DNA of 64,000 bases from Cornus controversa (lineage: Eukaryota > Streptophyta > Magnoliopsida > Cornales > Cornaceae). Location of the stretch: positions 51,014,336-51,078,335 of the forward strand of contig CM048849.1 in NCBI GenBank assembly GCA_026545225.1. The letters run 5' to 3'. The position numbers were made by a program, and so were the translations under genes. The notes beneath the pieces were generated by a model, which searched no databases, was not told where the DNA came from, and saw only the letters and a list, made by a program, of their open reading frames with translations. The number at the start of each line of letters is the position of its first letter. Position 1 is the first letter of the stretch. Of this stretch, positions 27,159-41,780 are shown piece by piece.

Positions 27159-28399
27159 TGACGAGTGTAGAATAATGGATGTTTATCGTTGCTTTTCTAC
27201 ACTTCGTACAAAAAATAATAAAACCTGCAAAAACTTTACTAAAAACTGTATAGTAGTAAGCAGGGTCGAACCACTCTCAAGTGAGAATCAATAACAAGTC
27301 TAAACTTCAAAACCTAATTCTCTTGAGATGAAAAATGAATATTTAAAAAAATAAAATTCTGATTTTTTATTTAATAATAAAAACTAATATTAAATGTCTT
27401 AGATCAAATGATGGAAAAAATCTCAAGGAAAGAGAATTCACCACCATGGATCCATATAAATAAAGTTTTTTTTTTATATTCTTATCTAGTTTTTCCTCCA
27501 ATAACCAATACACTTCACCAATCCAATTAGAACTTGGAAAGATGAAGGAAAATATGGAATAAAAAAGAATGACTTGATTATATATGAGAGAGACATTCTT
27601 TTACTTAATCTGATGCACATTGGCTAGGTAAACAGAGGTAGGCATTCTTCGAATTACCATTATTTGGCAAACACGAAGAATCCTTCCTCTACTTTTAGAA
27701 AATAAAATCCAGAATAGAAGAGTAGAAGAATGCTCTTGGGAGGAAAAAGTAGACAAGAAAATAAAACAACTTACCTATACTTCAGCCATGGTGGCTTCAT
27801 CACTCCCTTGAGAAGGATGTTTACGCTTGCATATTAATAAAAAACAAACAAATATAAATGAAACTACTACTCATCATTGAATCAATAAAATAAATACACT
27901 ATTTTTTTCTATAATTTCTCTACAATTTCTAACTCCCTTCACCATCCCCTAAGACCCCCCTATTTATAGAGTTAGAGGGGAATGGTTTAGGTGGGAAAAA
28001 TTTTAAATACAAAATTCAAAATACAAATTTGAAATACAAAATTCAAAATTCAAAAACAAAAATTCAAAATACAAAATTTTGAATTTAAATATCTAATATT
28101 TGATCTCCATATCTTTAATTTGAATTCTGGACTGCAGACGTAAAAAGTATTTTGCAAAGTTTTGAACTTAAGACCTCTTGTGAAGTAGATTGCATAGAAT
28201 ACCATCTCTCCTACAATTCTTCTTATGTTCATCTTTGGCTATATATATCCCTTTTAGCCCTCTTTTGCTGCTTTTCTTCTTATTTGGAAATCAACCCCTA
28301 TAAAACATAAAATGCAAAGATAAGAACCTTTAAATAAAATAAAAGATGAATTAAAAACTTATTTTAGGATATAAAATAGCAAGTTTTGTGCACTTATCA
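27159..28399 (-). repeat. LTR 3 of the array
   Basis: Same sequence at +8,140 relative to LTR 1, with one base change noticed near its end (AAATAGCAAG versus AAATAACAAG). In element orientation this is the outer 5' LTR. Confidence 0.92.
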
Positions 28400-31300
28400 A
28401 CTTGTCAAAATGTGTAATGTATAGACTCGCCCTAAGCCCCTTTTATAGGCTCCATATTGATAATATCTACATATGGGTGATTAAATAATATATTTAATCA
28501 AGCAACCCAAGAGTCAGGAGTTACAAGTCATTTATGGGTGATTAAATATAGACATAATGATGAAAACCCAAAAGATAGGAATTAGAATAACTATAAATGA
28601 TAGATTAATTACGAAATCCCAAGTGTTGCGCCTGCAGACTCGTCGGGACCTAGGGCTTTGTCATAAAGCCTGGGCTTGTGACCGACGGTCGTGGACTTAA
28701 AAGCGATGGGGTTAGATAGATGTGGGCCCTAAGGTGTCTGACTACCTTATGATTTTTGAAAACCAGATTTATGGGTTCGGGGGTTTGATTATGCACGAAA
28801 AATATGTTATGCACCCCATAACATTCGTACCGAATATAGTTACCTATTTTGTCTTTCATATTGCTTACGAGGAATCGAGGAATGGTGTATTAGAGTAAAG
28901 GTTTTGTCAATCCATTGAGTGATGGAGCCTAACCTTCTACGAATGGAGTGGAAATGGTTTGTCTTCGTGCAAGAAGGGTTTTGGGTGGAGAGAATATGGA
29001 GTGGATAGATGATGCGATTGAACTTGGGGATGCTCGAGTTGCTTACATATCTCAACTATGATGAGAATCAGATCGAATATAGTTCCGACTAATGAATCAA
29101 AATGGGGTGAGTTTAAGGACACCGTGTCCGCGAATGAAATTATAATAAATCGGGTATGGCATGTGAATAAAGAGAATCGGGTTTAAGGACCCCTTGTCTG
29201 CGAATGAAATTTGGATAGGTCGTGGATGACCTGTGCATGAAAGAGTATTAGGTTTAAGGACCCTTGTCAGCGAATGAAATTTGAATGGGTCATAGATGAC
29301 CCGCACATGAAAAGAATGTTGGGTATAAGGACCCTGTGTCCATAAATGAAGTTTGAATGACCCGTGGATGACCTTCGTAGAATGGAGTTTGAATGGGTCG
29401 ACTAAAGATTCAAAATTGCCTTCACTCGAGAAAGGTTTAAGATGTGATAACTAGGGCTTGGAAGTGGGATGACCAGATCTAGGGTTACCTAGGTTGCCTA
29501 CGTATCTCGACTATAACGAGAATCAAATTAGATGTAGTTCAAATCTGAATTGGTTTGGACTGAGATGAAAAACTTATGTTAAGGTTGATTCGAATACTTT
29601 GAAAAGAGAATGAATTGAAAATGCACTTGATTAGTGCGACCGAATCTAGGGCTGTTTAAATTGCCTATATATCTCGACTGTAGCAAGAACCATGTCGAAT
29701 GTAGTTCGGGCCTGAGTTGGTTTGAACATTTTAACTTAAAGAGGAAATGAATTGGAGATGTAATTGATTGGTTGACAGAACCTAGGGTTGCTTACATATC
29801 TCGACTACGGTTAGAATCAGGTCAGACATAGTTTTATCCTAAGTTGGTTTGAACATTTTGACTTGAAAAGGAAATGAATTGGAGATATAATTGATTAGTG
29901 TGACTGAACCTAGGGTTGCCTAAGTTACGTATCTTGACTACAGCGAGAATCAGGTCAGACATAGTTCTGTCCTAAGTTGGTTTGAATGTTTTGACTTAAA
30001 AAAGAAATAAATTAGAGATATAATTGATTGGTGTGACCAAACCTAGGGTTGCCTAAGTTGACTACGTGTCGGCGAATAAAATAGGAATGGGTCATGGGTG
30101 ACCCTTGCCTAGAGAGAATATCGGGCTTAAAGACCCTGTGTCTGCGAATAAAATTTGTATTGGGTTGTGGATGACCCGCACATAGAGAGTATTGGACGAA
30201 AAAACCCCTATATGAGGTGCGCAATGTAAGATGAACAGAGTGACATCTATACGAGGCGCATGAAATAAAATGGACATAGTAACCTCTAAGAGGTGTGAAA
30301 GATGTGTTGGAATGGAATGACCTTTATGTGAGGTGCATGATGTGAAATGAACCGAATAACCTCTAAAAGGTGCGAAAGATGAATCGAACAGAGTAACCTC
30401 TAAAAGGTGTAAAAGATATGACAAATGGAGTGGCCTCTATATGAAGTGTGCAAGATGAATTAAATAGAATGACCTCTAAGAGGTGTCTAAGATGAATCAA
30501 GCAGAATGACCTCGATGTGAGGCGAGCGATATGAAATAGACGCAGTAACCTTTACGTGAGGTGCGTGATATTGGATGAATGGAGTAACCTCTAAGAGACG
30601 CACAATATGAGACTTGTATAGGAAGATCATGTAAACGTAGATTGAAAATGTCCACTGGGGAGGAAGTGGGTTTTAAGATTGCAAATGGTAATTGGAGATG
30701 CGAGTGAAAGTTAAAGTTAAAAATGCCCATTTTGAATAAAGTGGGTTTTGAGGTTGTAAATGTACATTAGAATGAAAATGGTGCATTTTTTATAAAAAAT
30801 GTGCATTGTGGGAATTTTTAAGTCAAAATGTACTAGAATGAAAAATGGGGAGCTTTAGGTTAAAAATGTAGAGCTTAAGACAAAAATGTCGTTTTAAATG
30901 TGAAAAAAGAGATTTAATGTAAAGAGAGTGTCGAGATGAAAATTGAGAGTTTTGGGTTGAAAAAGTAATGTTTGAGATGAAAATGCGCGTTTTGATGTAG
31001 AAAGATCACAAAAATGAAAATTGAGAGTTTTGGATTGAAAATGGAGTGTTTAAGATTAAAATGCGCATTTTGGAGTAGAAAATGTATTTTTGATGTAAAA
31101 AGAGTGCAGGAGTGAAAATCGAGAGTTTTGGGTTGAAATAGAAGTGTTTGAGATGAAAATGCATGTTTTGTAGTAGAAAATATGTTTTGATATAGAAGGA
31201 GCGCGGGAGTGAAAATCGAGTGTTTTGAGTTAAAAATGTCGTTAAAATGAAAAGGGTTTTGAAAATAGATGTTTTGGAAGAGTGATGTGGTCGTGACTTG

Positions 31301-31765
31301 ATTTCGACGGCATAACGGCTTAGAAAATGCGTTTTGGAGGTGGTTGGCTCCCACTAGCATCTGTGTGTCAAAATTGTTGATTTCAATGAGCCACTTTTTT
31401 CATTTTTAAATCACTTTTCACTCAAGCGAGCAGCTTTCGGTCTTACCATCGCTCTAATGAGCTCGCTCTTTTGCAGCTTCTTTGTATGTGTTTCTCAGCC
31501 ACTGTTGGTAACATCACCAGATTGCTTTCACGAGCCATAACATATGTGTGTCAAAGTTGTTGATTTCAACAAGCTCATTTTCTGATTTTTAAATTAGTTT
31601 TCGCTCTAATGAGCCGCTTTCGGTCTTTTCGGCTCTTTTATAGCTTCATTGTATGTGTTCGCAATCATAGTTGGTTACATCACTAGATTGCTTTCACAAG
31701 CCACGTTAAAGATTGTCTCCAAAGCCAAGTTGGCTTCATATGACTCACCTTGAGTTTGCGGGGGC
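28400..31765. repeat. Mosaic of degenerate tandem-repeat families (interior of a decayed LTR element)
   Basis: No gene is supported; the ORFs are repeat-driven. Sub-blocks: about 29100-29400, units of roughly 75 bp with AAGGACCC..TGTC.GCGAATGAAAT and GGATGACC; about 29440-30060, units of roughly 125-135 bp with GGTTGCCTA, TATCTCGACTA and GAGAATCAGGTC; about 30190-30620, units of roughly 35-50 bp with ACCTCTAAGAGGTG; about 30770-31260, units of roughly 90 bp with GAGAGTTTTGGGTTGAAA and GAAAATGCGC; about 31345-31720, two units of roughly 185 bp with GTGTGTCAAA.TTGTTGATTTC. The block ends with a purine tract TTTGCGGGGGC right before the LTR at 31766, so it appears to be element interior. Confidence 0.7.
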
Positions 31766-31982
31766 TGTTAGATTATATATTTCCTATTATAGATTATATA
31801 TCTTTTCCTAATAGGTTTTACACCTTCTCCTAAACTATCTAGGATTAGGATTTCCTGTCTCCTAAATTTACTTAACCTCCAAGATTATATGCCTATAAAT
31901 AGACTTTTATGTATTGTTCATTAATATCAAGACATATCAATACAATCTATTCAATCAATACAATCTTTTTTTATTTCTAACA
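31766..31982 (+). mobile_element. Copia-like 3' LTR (217 bp)
   Basis: Starts TGTTAGATTATATAT and ends TTTCTAACA, with a TATA box (TATAAATA at 31894-31901). A polypurine tract (GCGGGGGC) precedes it. The flanks are not duplicated (GGGGC versus CTAAC), so this is a 3' LTR rather than a solo LTR. The matching 5' LTR was not found in the window. It inserted in, or recombined into, the last intron of the kinase pseudogene that follows. Confidence 0.8.
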
Positions 31983-32063
31983 CTAACTATTGCCTCAATT
32001 ATTCCATATAGTTCATTTTAATCTTTCTAAAAATTTTGACATTTCATGGTCATGTGTGTCGAG

Positions 32064-32365
32064 GCATGGAAATTGTGGAATGGAGATAGGATTGTAATGC
32101 TAACTGATTCAATAATTTCTGATCCATGCTTCCAAGTGGAGATCTTGAGATATATACATACATGAAGGACTGGTGTGTGTGCACTGATAGGCCAACTACT
32201 TCTACTGTTCTTTCAATGCTTAGCAGTGAAATTACAAATCTTCCAACTCCAAAGCAACCAACCTTTGTTGAAAGAAAAGTTCTCTCAAATATAAGCTCTT
32301 CCCAACAGAGCCATAAGAGATGTTCTGTGAACAATGTCACTGTTACAATCATTGACGGCCATTAG
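32064..32365 (+). pseudogene. Type A receptor kinase pseudogene, last exon only
   Basis: Intron remnant from about 31983, then the last kinase exon ([16 protein letters not shown]). The acceptor is GAG instead of CAG. Near 32150-32185 an insertion (ATATATACATACATG) and loss of the CVQDFAT coding bases break the frame. The terminal TAG matches the ancestral stop. Upstream exons were replaced by the LTR element. Confidence 0.88.
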
Positions 32366-32391
32366 CATGCACACGTAGGCATGTAAGTTAA

Positions 32392-32412
32392 TCTCTCTCT
32401 CTCTCTCTCTCT
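32392..32412. repeat. (TC)n microsatellite
   Basis: About ten TC dinucleotides directly after the kinase pseudogene. Confidence 0.9.
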
Positions 32413-32567
32413 TCTTGTCTTAACATTGGTGATATTATAATGTATATATATTTATTTTGGCATTTGTGCAAGGACACCCTCTAGCAACCTAAATAAATAA
32501 AAATATTTATGGTGTTGTAATTCACGCATCTACTTTGCTCCTACTCTTATCTAGAATTTATAAACTT

Positions 32568-33399
32568 TAGGATAAAATACACTCACACCCTTTAAGGCTT
32601 GTTCTAAGTACACTTATATTTATAATTTGACAAAACTTACACTCACATGAAGTTTAATGCATGATTACACTCAACCCCAATATTATATGTATTATCTGTT
32701 TTTTCCCTCCATTGACTGTAAATACAATTTTCACGTTTAAAAGACTACATTGCCCTAGCTTTCCTTTTAACCTTAAAACACACACATACACATACACATA
32801 TATATATTTTTACAGCACTAGAAATATAGTGCAAATTTTATTAAATATATTTTTAATATATGTTACGTATTTTACTAAAAACAATAAATTTAAATATAAA
32901 GTAGAAATTATATAAACTTGTAATTTTTTCAAGTTTTGAATCTTAATGTGATGATGATTATGCATATATGTGTATGTGTATGAAGTTTTATCATCATCAT
33001 ATTAAGATTTATAAAGCTTGAAAGAATTATAAGTATGTATAATTTGTAATTTTAAATTTAAATTTATTTTTTACTAAAATATGTAATATATTAAAAATAT
33101 ATTTAATAAAATTTGCAATATATTTCTAGTACTGCAAATAAATATGTGTGTGTATGTGGCTTAAGGTTAAAAAGGAAGTAATAGAAGAAAAGTTAAGATA
33201 ATGTATTCTTTTAAACATGAAAAATGAGATCAAGAATGTTTTTCAATTAATGGAGGGGTAAAATAGAAAATACATAGAATGTTGCAGTTAAGTGTAATCA
33301 TGCATCAAATCTCAGGAAGTGTGAGTGTAAGTTTTGTGAAATTATAAATATGAGTGTAATTAAAGCAAACCTCAAGAGATGTGAGTAAATTTTGCCCTA
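32568..33399. mobile_element. Long-arm foldback element (832 bp), candidate TSD AACTT
   Basis: The two halves are inverted copies over most of their length. The left end TAGGATAAAATACACTCACA matches the complement of the right end (TGTGAGTAAATTTTGCCCTA) with a few mismatches. Inner strings such as ACACTCACA, TTAAACGTG-like, AACCTTAA and AAATATATTTTTAATATAT recur in opposite orientation. The axis is near 32985. Candidate duplication AACTT is at 32563-32567 and 33400-33404. Superfamily unassigned. It has no coding capacity. Confidence 0.82.
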
Positions 33400-35060
33400 A
33401 ACTTTAATCATTGGTTTGATTACTCCATTGAACAATCTAATTCAAGCATTCCATAATGTCTGTGGTACATACAATTATTAAAGGCTGCTAGCATGTAAAT
33501 TCTTGAAATTGATTTTTTCCCTCTACATCTTAATTGAATTTATGAAATATTGTTTTGTTTTACAGAAAAGGATTAGAAATAGACTTAATATTTGACATTA
33601 TTTTGCACAATCCGATAGTCTTGTGCACAAATCCGCATCTTATAATTTTCCAAGCTTTTACCAATACACTGATCAATGACCCTTTTTTGCAATATTGGAG
33701 CTAGGCTATTTTAATTCATAAAGCGACAACTTAATTTCGTAATATTAAGCACAAATGCTACTTTCAAGCTCTAAAACATCATTGCAGTAACTCCTGCTTC
33801 ATAAACAAAAATTACATTCTTGAATGATGGATTCTTTCAACCGCATGTTTTTGTTAGAAAATTTCGTTCGTGACAGTTGCCATTACCAATATACGCCTGT
33901 TTTGTTGAAAATTTGGGTACCAACTGTAATTTTAAATTCATTTCCAAACAACAGAGCAGATAAATCTTAATTCGGTATTGATTGTGCAAAGTAAAATATA
34001 TGTAAATAATAGAATAAGAGTGTGGGTCCAAATTCAAATGTTTTTCAACTTGTGATGTCATCGAATTATTCCCCACTCCCATAATTCTATTCCGAATCAT
34101 CTCAATTCAGATGATATATTATTTTTTCATAAAATAAACATCAAGACATTGATCTTAATATGATTCACCAATTAATAGGGGTAATGATAATCAAAAACCT
34201 CCACCAAGTAGAGACTATATAAAGCAAACAAAAAGAGAAAAGAATTAGTAACCAACACTAAAAATACCCAATCCAAAACTCAAAAGTGAGATTTCAGATC
34301 ATATTACCAAACTATTTTATAACTAGGCGGGTCTACAAAACAAAATCACATAGTCAAAAGAGAATGATAGATATACTTAAAGATATTGAAAAATTAAAGC
34401 ACTCACGGTCTATCAAATATAATATGTGATTCAAATATTTATTTCACTTTTAACAACATATGATAATTGAAAAGACATTCGACTATTTATTAGGTTTATA
34501 ATTTTTACTAAACTAATCATTTTTTCTTGTTCAATTTTTTTATTTTAATTTCTAAATCCATTATTTTTATTAATTTTTAGGTACGTTTTTAAAATTTATA
34601 ACGTGAAACTTGCTTCTTCTACTTTTAACTACTCATTTTTTCCATGGTCAAATTATTGGAAGAAAATGGCTTCCTCAGCAGCGACAGGCCATGGGCTTCC
34701 CCAGAAGCGTTTCATTGTCACGGTGTGGACAGATGACTCTCTTATTAGTCCTTCTCTCTATAACAATGCCACGTGCACACTACATTTCAAACCCAGGACC
34801 CATCAATGTACAACGTGGGCCACCACCATGGACTGAATTAACTTTGTTTTGAATTTTTGATGTTATTCTAAGGAATAAAGGGTGACAACATGTATCACGA
34901 GATTATATATATACTGATATAACAATTCCAAGGATTACTTTCTCTACGCGGGTGGGATTGGGGTCAAAACCACCCATTTTCAAGTTGCGAGAAATAGAAA
35001 AAGTCGGTAGCATTAGGCATGAATAGGATAAATATCATATTCTAACATCAATTTTCAAAT
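33400..35060. other. Intergenic and distal upstream region of type B copy 2
   Basis: 33540-33760 is shared with about 39650-39850. 33850-33990 (ATACGCCTG, AACTGTAATTTTAAATTCA, TCGGTATTGATTGTGCAA) is shared with about 40440-40560 and 57920-58040. 34560-34850 and 34990-35060 are shared with blocks upstream of the other type B genes. No gene is supported. Confidence 0.6.
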
Positions 35061-35067
35061 CTTTATC

Positions 35068-35175
35068 ATAATTCAAATGAAATTCAGACCAATCAAGAGA
35101 AGGAACCTCCTTGATGTGTGCTTCTTATAACATCTTTGTCTATTTGTAATTCTAGATGAATATTCAGAAGGAGAG
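35068..35175 (+). promoter_or_regulatory. Conserved proximal upstream block (type B copy 2)
   Basis: Same ordered strings as before the other type B starts (AAATTCAGACCAATCAAGA, CCTTGATGT, GTGCTTCTTATAACATC, TTCTAGATGAAT). The GATGTTACAAAACCTAG stretch seen in copies 3 and 4 is missing here. Confidence 0.55.
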
Positions 35176-38728
<3,553 letters not shown>

Positions 38729-41200
38729 TTTTGTTTCCCTTGTTTTGTATATCATTTGTCATCTTTTTGACCATATGTATGAAAGCAACTTTATAGTTGT
38801 ATGAAAGCATTTTCCCAATTCCATGTGTACATGTGAACAGAGCAATAAAGTTATTTGACTTTATAATTTAGATAGAATGACCTGAATTTCATGGTGGAAT
38901 CATCAACTATATGATGGCATGATGGGGATTTGAAAAGTCAGAAATGTGGGCTCATAATCGTACAACTCCGGTGGCTCGTATGCTATCCAATAGTGAAAGT
39001 AGTCAAATCGAAAGGGAAATTTGAGGTCTTCTAGGTAAAATGACTTGATTTTCATATTATGGAAACATCGATTTGACGATGGAAAACTAGAAATTTCAGC
39101 TCTAGGTCTCAAGCAAGCAGAGGAAGATTGCTCTCAGGCCACAACAGCTCCAGACACCTCCGGTGTGGTATGATTGAAGAGAGAATGAGACCTCACTCCT
39201 TTTTTGGGCAAAGTATCATGCCAAAAACTTTAACTTTTTTATTTTTTAAAATTGGCTCAATCGAATGGACCAATTTTGAAATCAAATGGTACATTAGATG
39301 AATTATGATCCAAGTAGATATTTTTATAAGAAATTACGACCTACCAAATTTGACTAAAATTGAAATTAGAGTATCAAAAACTCTATCTCGGCTAGATTTG
39401 TGATCAATTGCACGATGTGACAATGGAAATGATTTAAAATGTTGGAAAATGGTAGACCTCCACCGTTAGAGTGGATTTGGAATCTTTAAGACTCCTTGGT
39501 TGTGCTTATTAACGAACTTTATGAAATTCAAGTGATGAAAAAGAGTCTAAATTGGGATGGGCCAAAATATGGTGTCTACACCTCGTGTTGATCTTGCGGG
39601 TTGGTCTAGGTGTCTCACCGATCTCCAAGATTTTGGGGGGAGAAGGATTGAAAATATATCTAATGTTTGGCATTATTTCGCATAAGTACTTTGTCTTTGA
39701 CACAAATCAACATCTTATGTTTTGTCCAACCTTTTACCAATATAGTGACCAATGACCCCTTCTTTTCAATAATCCACCCCTTCTCAATAATTCAGCCAAG
39801 ACATTTTCATTCTTGAAACAACAACTTAGTTTTGTAATATTAAGCCCCCACAATCGATCACATATGCTGCGAACTACTTTGAAAATATATGAACATTCAC
39901 ACAACAGTTTTCTATCACTCTCACCAAAGCTTGTGGCCTTCACTCACACACCTAAACACCCACCCATATAACACTTGCTCCTCTTTTCTCTTTCTCACAC
40001 ACAGAAATTATTAGATGGTTGTAGATCATTAATACTTGATGGTTTAATTCAATTTTAATTCAGACTTTTCAATTAAAAAATATAAACCCACAAAAGTATA
40101 TTAATATATAAAAAAAATTAAAATTTGTTTTAATTAGATTGCAGCACAAAGTATCGAATGATTCAGGACTATTTAATACTTTCTCAGACCCAAACGTCTC
40201 CTATTATAAAGTCAACTAGTCTGCAGTAATCGACTTCCACAAACAAATCACAGAAGTCGGAACATATAGAGTCTACTCAATCTAGAGAGATATTTCGGTG
40301 GCGAGGAAGTTTCTAGAGAGAGGACATGAAAATGATATTTCCATAGAGAGGCGGTGCAGATGGGGAGAGAAACTGAACATTCTAGAGAGAGAAAGAGGCA
40401 GCATTGGCTTTCAACACTGGGCACCACCATGACAGTTGCGATTATTATACGCCTTCTGTTAAAAATCAAATTACAGTGCTAACTGAAATGTTAAAGTCAA
40501 TTCCAAACAACAGAGCATGACTTTTCACTCGGTATTGATTGTGCAAGTAAAAAAACGTGTAATCAATATAAAAGTTATATTCTAATCGATTTTTCAAGTT
40601 GGTACTGATTCTAGAAGTAAAAAAATGTTTAATCGATATAAAAATTTTATTCTAATTAATTTTTTAAGCTGGAAGGGCAATTGAAGAAAGATACACTTGG
40701 TCTAAATATATCAAATGAATTTGGACTTTACGTTTCGTACATGTGTGATGGAACTCATCATGCGTGTTGTACATGCACAAATATATTTACACCGGATGTA
40801 TTGTAAATCGTTTCTTGAAACAGACATGCCCCCCAAAATCAAATAACAATGTCTATATACTTATTCTAAATATAAATACATTGATTTTGATATGATTCAC
40901 CAATATATATATATATTTGCATGATACATAAAAAAATTGGTTACAAAATTGGATTGGATAAGATCAACCCTGAGGCCAATCTCTCCAAATACCAAAAGGT
41001 GCCCATTAGACTAATTGACGAGTAACGGAGTTATCGCTACGAGAAGCCCATTTGAGCTGCCATTGGGGTGAGCAACCAAGAGGACTTTAATGTATTCCAA
41101 AATGATGGACGAAAGCTCCTCCGAGGGAGTGAGGTACATTAAATTCTTACAATCTCCTTCAAATATATCTTCGTCAAAAGATTGGAGATGGTGTGTATGT
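38729..41200. other. Intergenic between type B copies 2 and 3 (left part)
   Basis: 39290-39530 matches 14870-15041 plus 16307-16400, i.e. the flanks of the LTR element at 15042-16301 without the element. 39650-39850 matches 33540-33760. 40280-40560 (GAAGTTTCTAGAGAGAG, GGGCACCACCATGACAG, TATACGCC) matches 57785-58050. No gene is supported. A minus-strand frame at 41011-41235 is unrecognised. Confidence 0.6.
38844..38849 (+). promoter_or_regulatory. Poly(A)-signal-like AATAAA, type B copy 2
   Basis: AATAAA 116 bp after the stop, in a context (CAATAAAGTTAT) also present after copies 3 and 4. Confidence 0.5.
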
Positions 41201-41780
41201 GTGTAACACTTTCCAACCCGACACAATATTGTCACCTTTTAGTTCTTCGGTCATTACGGTTTTAAAATGTATTGTGTCATAGAAGGATGTCATGACACCC
41301 ATAGCATGCCAATATGGTCACCCATCCTGATAAAGCTCTGATACCATTTGTAATGTCTCATCCTACCTGACACAATATTGTTGACTTTTGACCTCTCCGA
41401 ACTAGAGACTTCCTAGGCATGCTTAACAGCCATGACACTCGTAGCCTACCAATGTAGGGTCATCCATCCTGGTACAACTCTAATACCATTTGTAACGCCT
41501 TACCCTACTCGACATAATATTGTTTTCTTTTGACTTCCCTGAACGAAAGACTTTTCAGGGACAAACGCCTCATCCTACAGCTCTGATACCATTTGTAACG
41601 TTATGCCTTACTCGTTACCCTACGACTCTGATACTATTTGTAACGCCCCACCCTACCCAACATAATATTGTCCGCTTTTAGCTCCCTCGATTTAGAGACT
41701 TATATATTGTTTACTTTTGGCTCCCTCAAACCAAAGACTTTCCAAGTACAAACACCCCACCCTACGTGTAAAGACAGGGT
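41201..41780 (-). mobile_element. Cassandra/TRIM-like remnants, several nested or tandem LTR ends
   Basis: At least five imperfect starts of TGTAACGCC(T)..CCCTAC..GACA(C/T)AATATTGT occur near 41201, 41350, 41492, 41597 and 41639. Most are preceded by GCTCTGATACCA or a variant (41335-41346), which on the minus strand is a TGGTATCAGAGC primer-binding site. GGTCACCCATCCTG (41316-41330) and TTCCTAGGCATGCTTAAC (41410-41427) resemble the complement of 5S rRNA segments, as in Cassandra TRIM LTRs (family recall). All copies are degenerate. Confidence 0.45.

Larger units (their letters stand above)
19019..28399 (-). mobile_element. Three-LTR tandem array of a non-autonomous LTR retrotransposon, single TSD ACTTG
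   Basis: The layout is LTR (19019-20259), interior (20260-23088), LTR (23089-24329), interior (24330-27158), LTR (27159-28399). The period is exactly 4,070 bp. Each LTR is 1,241 bp, starts TGACGAG and ends TTATCA. One perfect target-site duplication ACTTG flanks the whole array (19014-19018, 28400-28404), so a single insertion grew by unequal recombination, or the region is mis-assembled. Minus orientation follows from the primer-binding site, the polypurine tract AGTTTGGGGG-like next to the left LTR, and a minus-strand TATA in the LTR. I noticed only two base differences between copies (near 21195/25265 and at 28379). The 2.8-kb interior has no gag-pol. Its PBS and PPT style recall Ty3/gypsy Athila/Tat-type elements. 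Confidence 0.93.

Noticed and set aside
28630..31340. CRISPR-like or satellite-type array
   Set aside because: Plant nuclear context, degenerate units with several different periods and no regular spacers; it fits decayed retroelement repeats.
30914..31360. Minus-strand 148-residue frame in the tandem-repeat block
   Set aside because: The frame is produced by repeats of about 90 bp without stops in one phase; the translation is low-complexity repeat, not a protein family.
31766..31982. Solo LTR
   Set aside because: The flanking 5 bp are not duplicated and a polypurine tract sits immediately upstream, so it is a 3' LTR of a larger or truncated element.
34603..34852. Plus-strand frames in the conserved upstream block of type B copy 2
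   Set aside because: The same block before the other copies does not keep the frame, so it is non-coding duplicated upstream DNA.
41011..41235. Minus-strand 74-residue frame with ordinary amino-acid composition
   Set aside because: Not recognised, no second exon or copy seen, and it lies beside retroelement debris. It could be a gene fragment but evidence is too thin.
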